Under the pieces are notes generated by a model. That model was given only the letters and a program-made list of their open reading frames with translations. It searched no databases and was not told the origin of the DNA. This document shows positions 17,413 through 24,048 of a DNA stretch of 24,048 bases, piece after piece. The stretch covers positions 786-24,833 of the forward strand of contig JAHLWZ010000597.1 in the NCBI GenBank assembly GCA_020536535.1, written 5' to 3'. Position 1 is the first letter of the stretch, and every line of letters begins with the position of its first letter. This DNA comes from Pelomyxa schiedti. Lineage: Eukaryota > Evosea > Pelobiontida > Pelomyxidae. Made by a program: the position numbers and the translations under genes.

Positions 17413-20400
17413 ATGCTCACCGAACCGTGCTGCACCCCCAAGCCGCCACCATCGGCCCGTGCCGAAGCACCCAGCGCGCCGAGTGACGAAGATGTGGTCG
17501 TGGTCGAGGAGGATGAGCCGTACGAGGTCGAGTGGGTGTATGTGACCGACGACGAGGATGATGGCGATCCGACCCATAATTTCGCCGGTGGTGGTGACCA
17601 ACCAATGAGCGTCGACGAAAGTACTTGCAGCGAAAGCGGCGAGATCTGCACCCACGACGACGTCTCGGCAGGTGATAATTCCGCGAGCAGCAATGACAGT
17701 CATAGTAGTAGTAATGGCCGCAATGGAGGAACTCATGGGAATGTCAAAAATGGGACAGCGACTGCGAATGCGGATTTGAATCTGGACTTTAATGTGAATG
17801 CAATTGCAATTGCACAAAATGACACCAACAAGACTGGCTGCCATCCTTCGGAGCAGAACCCACCAAACACATCACCAACACCCACAATCCATGTTAGCAA
17901 TACCTCCGCTTTCGAGAATATACAGCAGCCTCCAATGGTTCAGTCACCACACATAAATCCACGAGAACAAGTATCACAAGCACAAGCACAAGCTCTGTGT
18001 GAAAACCGGCTTTCACATACACAAATACCAACGCTACATAGCCAAATTCAGACACCCCAGATGGAATGCGGAGTACTTCTGCAGCCAGAAGTTCACGCAC
18101 AGAATCTAGAGGCACAGCAAACTGAAAGCAATGGACCTGGCCTTCTCACACATGGGAAAGAAAAACAAAACTCCAATAGTGGATGTAGAACCAACCTAAG
18201 AAGGATGCTGGAGGTGAGAATTGGTGCAATTCGAGAGAAGAGGAGTGATGTCAATATTCCGGAGATCAATACTCAGCTGCTGATTGGCGGGGGAGCCCCA
18301 GAGTCACAGACAAGAGCTAGAGACGAAGATAGAGGAGTCCAAGAGAAAGCACAACAAATGGCGAAAGAAAAGGAAGCAGTAATGCCGAGGGGATCAGAGA
18401 ACGATTTCCACGGAGCAAATCAACTGGAAGTGACACACCCACAGCCATGCACAAAACCAACTAAGACAATACATGATGAACTCACTGATGCTATGTATGA
18501 AGTCATGGTACGCAGTCTGCCATCAAAGCCTTTGCCACTGACATGGGAACACGTATGTACCTTTTTATAATTTTTTTTAAATAACATTTGTAAGCTCAAG
18601 GTTCTGATGGCTACAGAAAATGGACTTCAAGAACTATCAGTCAAAGGTGAATCATAATGTCTTTCTTGCTCACATTGATTTTGTGCCCCAGATCTCATTA
18701 GTATTATTCGCCTCATTCGCACTTGGTTTCCTCAAAATGAAGAGCTGAACCAGCTTAAATTGGCCCTCCTACCCACACACAAAGACACCTTGATCCAAGC
18801 ACTCTGGAAAATTCTTCAGATTCCCAGTACTTCACCACCCTCCCAATGGCAGGTCGAATTAGCTGAGATGCTTGAGAAACGACCTTTAATGCCCAAACGG
18901 CCTGTTCCACTTGAAGGGCAAGTGTGTACTCATTCCCAGGACTCTCTCCAAATACGAGCAACACAACTACAAATTCTGCCACCACAACCATCAGCACACA
19001 ACAATCTGGCTTCCGTACAAGTGCCACTTCCACTTCCTCTGCCAACGCCAGCAGCACCTACCCCAATTACGTTGGAGAAACCAACTCAACCTCAACCTCC
19101 ACCACCAAATCCTCGGCCAATAATTCAACCTGCCATGTATTCCCAAATAGCACAACAAAACTTGCATACTCCAATGCAACACCCAATGGGATTCCCTTTT
19201 GTGTTCCCAATAGAACATTCCCAAATGCCACTACCAACACCCCACCCTCAAGTACAAAACCCTCTCCTCCCAACACCGCAGCCCATGCCTCATCACGAAA
19301 AATCGCATCCAACCCTTTACCCTCACTTGCATCATCCTCAAATACCACCACCAAATGCCCCTCCCCAAATAAGACAGATCTTTCCTCCTCAAATGCCACA
19401 ACCAATACCTCCTCCCCAAATGTTCCAAATGGCGCCTCCACACAGGCAACCAATGTTTCCTCCGCCAATACCACAACCAACGCAAATCCCACAACCAATG
19501 CCTCCTCCCCAGATGGCGCCTCCACAGAGGCAGCCAATGTTTCCTCCACAACTCTCACAGCCATCGACTCAACCTCAACAAACTCCACCACCTCCGGAAA
19601 TTCTCGTTCAAATGTCATTTTTCCCCAATTCCACAACAATTGCACCTCCCCCTAATGGATCCACTTTTCCTCTATCAGGGAGCAGTTCACAATTCCCACT
19701 ACACCCTACTGAGGGTGGATTCGCAGGAATAGCACACAATCTGTCCTCCTCTCTTCAATCAATGCCATTCACCAACATCCAGTTCATCAGAACGTATGCG
19801 GAGTATCAATAAGTTTCCAGACTCACATCTTGCCAGGCAGGACCCTTTCTTGGAAGAGGTGGGCCAAGTGACCAACTTTTCAGGACTGAATCGTATTTGC
19901 AAGGTATACACAGTTTGTTGTCACTCTGACTCATGGAACTTTAGATTAATATTTCCGACGTTCACTGGAAACAGATATCGGAAGGGCATTTCGTTCATCT
20001 CAGGCTGTTTCATTCCGCGAAAGGGGTCGACGTATCTCCTGCGTGGATAAGAGAAATACTAGTCAACAACTCCCGGCTACCAAATAGAGTATGTGTTCTC
20101 GCAGTCTACTTTGTTTAATTTCCAGAAGACAGCTCCTAAAAGACGTAAATCAGAATCAGCATTCATATTTTATTGCCCGCAAGCCATTGATATCACACGA
20201 TTTCTGCAGCTGGGTTCTAATGTACTGATATTCACGTGGGCAGTAACAGAGACGCACGAACTGCAAAATGTTACAGGAGTTTTACAAATTCTAAGAAAGA
20301 GATCCACTCAAAATGCATGTGCGTATCAATATACCTTCTCTAACGGACTTGCATTAGATAATCTCATTGTTACCGAGAAAAAATACCTTCGCGGTACCAG

Positions 20401-21139
20401 TGAGCAAAAAGCAGAACGATGATGAAATTCTTGAAGTCAATTTTCAAGTTTCTCTCATGTGCATGCTTACCCGAGGGAGGATAAGTGTTCCAGTCAAAGG
20501 AATCCGGTGTGAGCATGCCCAGTGCATGGATGCTGCTGGGTATCTGGAGTTCTGCAATCAGATCAGGCTGTGGATGTGCCCTGTTTGCAACCAACCTTGC
20601 CCTTGTCAAGTATGCCCACCGCACTCCCACAATGCTCACCAGTTTCGGCAGGATTTGGTTGTTGACGAATGGTTCAGTGGTATTCTATCGCAGGTCACTC
20701 GAAAATCAATTAGTAGTGTTACCATCAACGCGGACGGCTCCCCTGTAATTCCCACAATTACCGGAGCAGGTTCTCCCTGAACCAATCAACCAACAAAGCT
20801 TAACTCATACTTACCACATTCACAGAAGATTCCGATTCCGATTCCGGTTCCGACGGAGACATCCCACCCCATTCTAACACCGGCACCGCACGCACCACCC
20901 TACCAATAATAAAAACAAAGCACAAACACCAACACCAGAATCACCAGCACCAGCAGTGGCAACAACAACACCAACAAACGAGGAGAACAGCACAACCTCC
21001 ACGGCTAACTATCCCCACAAAAACAACTACCACAATCACAACCACCACAACCACAACAACCACAACAACAACTTCCAACAACCACAATACCAACCAACTC
21101 ACCAGAGGTTCCCTTGTGTGCCCGATAGAAATAGATTAG
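17413..21139 (+). CDS. PIAS/Siz-type E3 SUMO-protein ligase
   Basis: Eight or nine exons, about 1124 aa: 17413-18552, 18601-18646, 18692-19793, 19837-19903, 19945-20088, 20126-20318, 20401-20769, 20826-21139. Residues 1-380 are disordered with an acidic start. About 383-435 are SAP-like (GLQELSVKDLISIIRLI, THKDTLIQALWKIL). Then comes a Pro/Met/Gln-rich stretch of about 300 aa, a PINIT-like domain (FVHLRLFHSAKG, ILVNNSRLP, PQAIDITRFLQLGSNVLIF; about 790-890) and an SP-RING (VSLMCMLTRGRISVPVKGI, CEHAQCMD, LWMCPVC, VVDEWFSGIL). Zinc-ligand candidates are C934, H936, C957 and C960. SP-RING proteins recruit the SUMO E2 Ubc9 and promote SUMO transfer, mostly in the nucleus. VIPTI followed by EDSDSDSGSD resembles a SUMO-interacting motif. 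The 20319-20400 splice is the least certain, and 20610-20642 may be a 33-nt intron. Confidence 0.88.
19429..19547 (+). repeat. internal 84-bp-period repeat in the SUMO ligase gene
   Basis: Two near-identical copies of a segment coding for MAPPHRQPMFPP and MAPPQRQPMFPP (19429-19463 and 19513-19547) lie in the Pro/Met/Gln-rich region, with flanking PIPQP/PMPPP units also alike. This indicates recent tandem duplication in a low-complexity coding tract. Confidence 0.75.
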
Positions 21140-21207
21140 TTTGGCTTAGACTACTAGTAGCCGGCTAATTATTTTATTTACTTCTCGGAAGGGTGGTTTT
21201 TTCGTCG
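21140..21207 (+). promoter_or_regulatory. 68-bp tandem intergenic region
   Basis: The gap between the SUMO ligase stop and the C2 gene start is only 68 bp. It contains an AT-rich TTATTTTATTTA at 21170-21181 that may serve as core promoter for the downstream gene. Confidence 0.35.
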
Positions 21208-22097
21208 ATGACCAACGAGGGTGCAGCGGCGATGGACGCGCGAGTAGTGGTGGTTGCCGGGGCCCACGGCGACACCCACGATGATGGGACGGTGTCGTCG
21301 GTTGCTACCGAAACGCCGGCGGCGACGGTAGCCGATGGAAGCGAAGTTACCAAAAGCAGCCCGGCGGCGAGTAGGAGGAACCCTTTGCTGACGTCATCGG
21401 GGGGCACGCCCAGGTACACGCTAAAAATACACAAGGCAGTCAACATCAAGGGAATGGACGCAAATGGAAAATCAGACGCGTGTGTTTTTCATTGGCTGTG
21501 TGGAACAATATGCTTATTGGGTGTTCTCTGTATCTTTTTTTTTTTGTTTGTTTGTTTTTGTTGTTATTGTTTGATGGTTCATTTGTTCCTATTTTTTTCC
21601 CCACTCTGGGGATTGTGTTGTGTGGCTGGTGGGTACCGGAGTTAATAAACTAGGAATGAAGATACTGCACATTGACCAACTACAAGGGGAAGCCTAAATC
21701 GACCAAGGTTATAATGGCCACGCTCAATCCTATCTGGAATGGTACCGTTTGCGCATCTACTCTAATTCACTGATAAGTGAACTGAATTTAGAGACGTTTA
21801 TTGTAAGAGGACCCACTCTTCGCATTTCAATGTATGACAAAGATTTGGTATCTCCCCATTCTAGCTTATTTTATAGCATATATTGATTTTACTTACCTGA
21901 AATAGATGAGTGCTGATGATATGATTGGCTATGCGGACATTGACCTACAGTCTGCAGCAGATGGCACAGAACGTGATTTCCGGATGTTGGACGAAACAGG
22001 CCATCACAGCCACAGAGGGCACCTGTTGGTTATCGTCTATCCTGGTGATACCAGGCCCAAGGGTAAATATGTTCCCGGCCACAATGATACTCTATGA
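21208..22097 (+). CDS. single C2-domain protein
   Basis: Four exons, 21208-21479, 21662-21741, 21792-21847 and 21906-22097, 199 aa. Introns are 182, 50 and 58 nt; splice sites were chosen because they rebuild the C2 consensus. The first 70 residues are disordered (VATETPAATVADGSEV). The C2 domain starts at YTLKIHKAVNIKGMDANGKS, followed by DAYCTLTNYKGKPKSTKVI, TLNPIWNETFIV and LRISMYDKDLMSADDMIGYA. The Asp residues expected to bind calcium are present (MDANGKSDA, YDKD, DD), with Ala instead of Pro in the SDPY motif. Such domains bind calcium and acidic phospholipids, so calcium-dependent membrane recruitment is likely. There is no second domain or TM helix. The stop lies 219 bp from the convergent cyclase gene. 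Confidence 0.9.
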
Positions 22098-22316
22098 GAA
22101 CTTATCAAATACCACTGTGATGTAAAAGCTAAAAAAAAATCTCTCCCCTCTTGTTTGGCAACAAGACACCTCCCATGATACACCACCACAACATGAGACT
22201 TCACATTTTCAAATCACCCAAATGAAAATACAACGTTTGCAACTTTTCTCTTTTAAAACATCTGTTGTTGAATAGCATACAGTCGCGGCACGCCACTCCT
22301 CCCGTAAATGCATCAG
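22098..22316. other. convergent intergenic region
   Basis: Shared 3' flank of the C2 gene (plus) and the cyclase gene (minus). It is AT-rich, with an A9 run at about 22131-22139. A short CTTGTT/AACAAG inverted repeat is too weak to call. No gene is seen. Confidence 0.4.
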
Positions 22317-24048
22317 TCAATCAGAGCATGCGGGGACAATGACAGTGTAAACATCCATCTTTGCCTCTCGTCCTCTGATTGTAACCTCCCCTAGTGCTTC
22401 GATTGGCAATCTGCCTGCAATGGCCCTTTGCACACTCTCAGAGAATAGAATCTTGGTTCCAAGGTCTTTGTTGAGTTGTTCCAACCGCGCTGCGGATTTG
22501 AAATTAGTTTGCTACATTAACAGATGTATTGAGGAATTTCTTTCATACCAGCAACATTAACGGCATCACCAAGAACTGTGTAATCAAATCTTTGAGGGGA
22601 GCCGAAATTACCTACAAGTACACGGCCAGTATTGATTCCTGCTCTGAACTCAATTGCCGGTAGACCCTAACGATTCTATTAATTGTGAATATGTTCTGAA
22701 AGATACCTTGTTTTTGTTCTCGGCGTTCATTATATTCAACTCTTCAAAACACCTCATCACGGCATGAACTGCTTTGTAGGTGTGGTCTTCGCAGGGGTGG
22801 GGGTGATTCCAGAAAGACATAATACAGTCCTACACTTTGTTATACTACACATAATGTCCGTTTTCACTCACGCCAATGAACTTGTCAACCGTTGCGCCTT
22901 CAGCGATGAGAACTTGGCACATCCGCTGCATAAAGACACTCATCAGGGTCACTAATGTATTTGGGGCCATTTTCTGTGTATTGTGACAACCTCTTCTTTC
23001 AGAACAACTAACATACTTCGCAAAGACTCGTGAAACCAACAATGTCCATGAAAACAACCTATTCGCTACCGTGAGAAACAAAGAAAGAAAATGAACACAC
23101 TCACGGTCACGTTGTGCCTTTCCAGATAAAGTGAGGACATCTTGTCATTTCCATCCAAGAGCTGTCTTACAACACCGGCCGATACATACCTTTTCAAGGT
23201 GAGGAATGCATAGAAGCCAGGGAAACAAACTTGCTGAAAGCGTGTATTCCTTGCTTCATTGCCATGTAATCCCTTATCATGGAATGAAGCTCAGTGAATA
23301 TATTTACACTGTTTCCAACAGGTTTAAATCTCAGTTTAGAAAGGTTCTGCATATCTTAACGTAGTTTTAGAGGTGATTCCACGTTGGGATCAACCAACCT
23401 TTGATGAGGTTTCTCAGTGGAGAGACCAAAAGGACTGATAGGACAAGGGCTAGAGCCACACTGACAGCAATGCTACACACAAGTACTACTATGCTGTCCT
23501 TGGTCCCTTCCTCGATTGTTTTCATCATCTCCGAGCTCGGAATTGCTGCGAATCCACACCATAGGCGCTGGCCTGCTTTAATTTCTACGTGGGTAACTTA
23601 GTTAAAACACTTCTGGGTTCAGGAATACATACGCGCTACTGCCACTGTGAATGTACTGCCATTCACAGTGAATCGCATGTGAGTCAGTGCTGTTATATTA
23701 CTGCATCCACCTTGCAGGTTAATTTCCCGTGCAATGGCGGCTATAACGGCGTTGTTACTGCAATTTGCTTGAAGGGGCTGATCACGGCCGGCTGTCAAGA
23801 ATTAGATGAAATTTGGGAGCTATTGGAAGTTTACTTTGGTCAACGTTAACAACAGTTCCATTGGAGGCTCCAAGAAGAAACCCATCCTGAGTTGTCACGT
23901 AAATAATGTTTGTTCCAGCTGCAATCTTAAACATGTAAGTGTAAAAAAAATACCCGTTTTTCTTACATCTCGCAAACTGTCAGACAGCCCTCTCACAGTA
24001 TAAGATCGTTGAAGTACTCCCATTAGTTCCCCACTTGTGCTCATATCT
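22317..24048 (-). CDS. transmembrane adenylyl cyclase, class III (partial, 5' end missing)
   Basis: The last eleven exons are present, 423 codons in the window: 24048-23967, 23925-23835, 23767-23633, 23596-23399, 23354-23231, 23189-23105, 23058-23017, 22973-22872, 22829-22707, 22666-22549, 22489-22317. Introns are 36-67 nt. In order: an extracellular sensor resembling dCACHE ([45 protein letters not shown]), a TM helix ([16 protein letters not shown]), a HAMP-like linker ([25 protein letters not shown]), then the catalytic domain ([78 protein letters not shown]). Both metal Asp residues, the adenine-type Lys of DKFIGD, a Thr in the second purine position and the Asn/Arg pair are kept, so it should make cAMP from ATP in response to an outside signal. 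Confidence 0.93.

Noticed and set aside
17107-17844. 245-aa minus-strand open frame
   Set aside because: It overlaps the first exon of the SUMO ligase antisense and shows no domain; the plus-strand frame continues into SAP, PINIT and SP-RING exons.
18924-19655. 243-aa Ser/Thr/Asn-rich frame inside the SUMO ligase exon
   Set aside because: It is a +1 frame of a Pro/Gln codon-rich tract; the other frame connects with flanking conserved exons, this one does not.
19945-20422. Continuation of the PINIT frame to the TGA at 20420
   Set aside because: The SP-RING lies in another frame immediately downstream, so an intron must intervene; reading through would remove the RING.
22153-22172. Short inverted repeat in the convergent intergenic region
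   Set aside because: A six-base stem with a four-base loop is expected by chance, and factor-independent terminators are not a feature of eukaryotic mRNA genes.
1-24048. CRISPR arrays, insertion sequences or prokaryotic operons
   Set aside because: No regularly spaced repeats, transposase frames or bacterial gene organisation are present; the window is eukaryotic throughout.

Overview
The window reads as nuclear DNA of a free-living unicellular eukaryote. Most genes are split by very short GT-AG introns (about 36-80 nt, a few of 145-206 nt), intergenic gaps are often only 50-350 bp, tRNA genes have Pol III T-run terminators, and the proteins are eukaryotic signalling types: a ROCO protein, a PIAS/Siz-type SUMO ligase with SAP-like, PINIT and SP-RING parts, a C2 protein and a membrane adenylyl cyclase. 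ROCO proteins with kinase domains together with sensor-type cyclases suggest an amoebozoan, perhaps of the Archamoebae. That placement is inference from gene content, not from a database match.

Layout, left to right. (1) 91-355: a divergent tRNA-Thr(CGU)/tRNA-Pro(AGG) pair. (2) 494-2414: an eight-exon gene for a 479-aa type I membrane protein with signal peptide, two-part ectodomain, one TM helix and a Q/P-rich cytosolic tail. A (GTTT)n microsatellite forms one of its splice donors. (3) 2462-2778: two broken pieces of a paralogue family in opposite orientations, with a perfect hairpin between them. (4) 2787-9659: five intronless tandem paralogues on the minus strand, function unknown; one (7132-8298) is eroded at both ends. 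(5) 9722-13932: a seven-exon ROCO gene (LRR-Roc-COR-kinase-like, 1262 aa) divergent from the last paralogue across 62 bp. Its kinase region lacks most of the N-lobe and the catalytic HRD Asp, so it is probably a pseudokinase. (6) 14153-14395: a second tRNA-Thr/tRNA-Pro pair, the tRNAs identical to the first, so about 14 kb lies between direct copies. (7) 14445-17084: two convergent genes for largely disordered proteins. (8) 17413-21139: a PIAS/Siz-like SUMO E3 ligase. (9) 21208-22097: a 199-aa single-C2-domain protein. (10) 22317-24048: the 3' eleven exons of a minus-strand adenylyl cyclase with extracellular sensor, TM helix, HAMP-like linker and class III catalytic domain, running off the right edge.

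Gene models were assembled by hand. Exons were joined only where GT/AG sites kept the reading frame and, where the family was recognised, restored its conserved motifs. No single pathway links all genes, but several (membrane receptor, ROCO, C2 protein, adenylyl cyclase, SUMO ligase) are signalling components. The strongest candidates for something undescribed are the tandem paralogue family and the degenerate-kinase ROCO protein.
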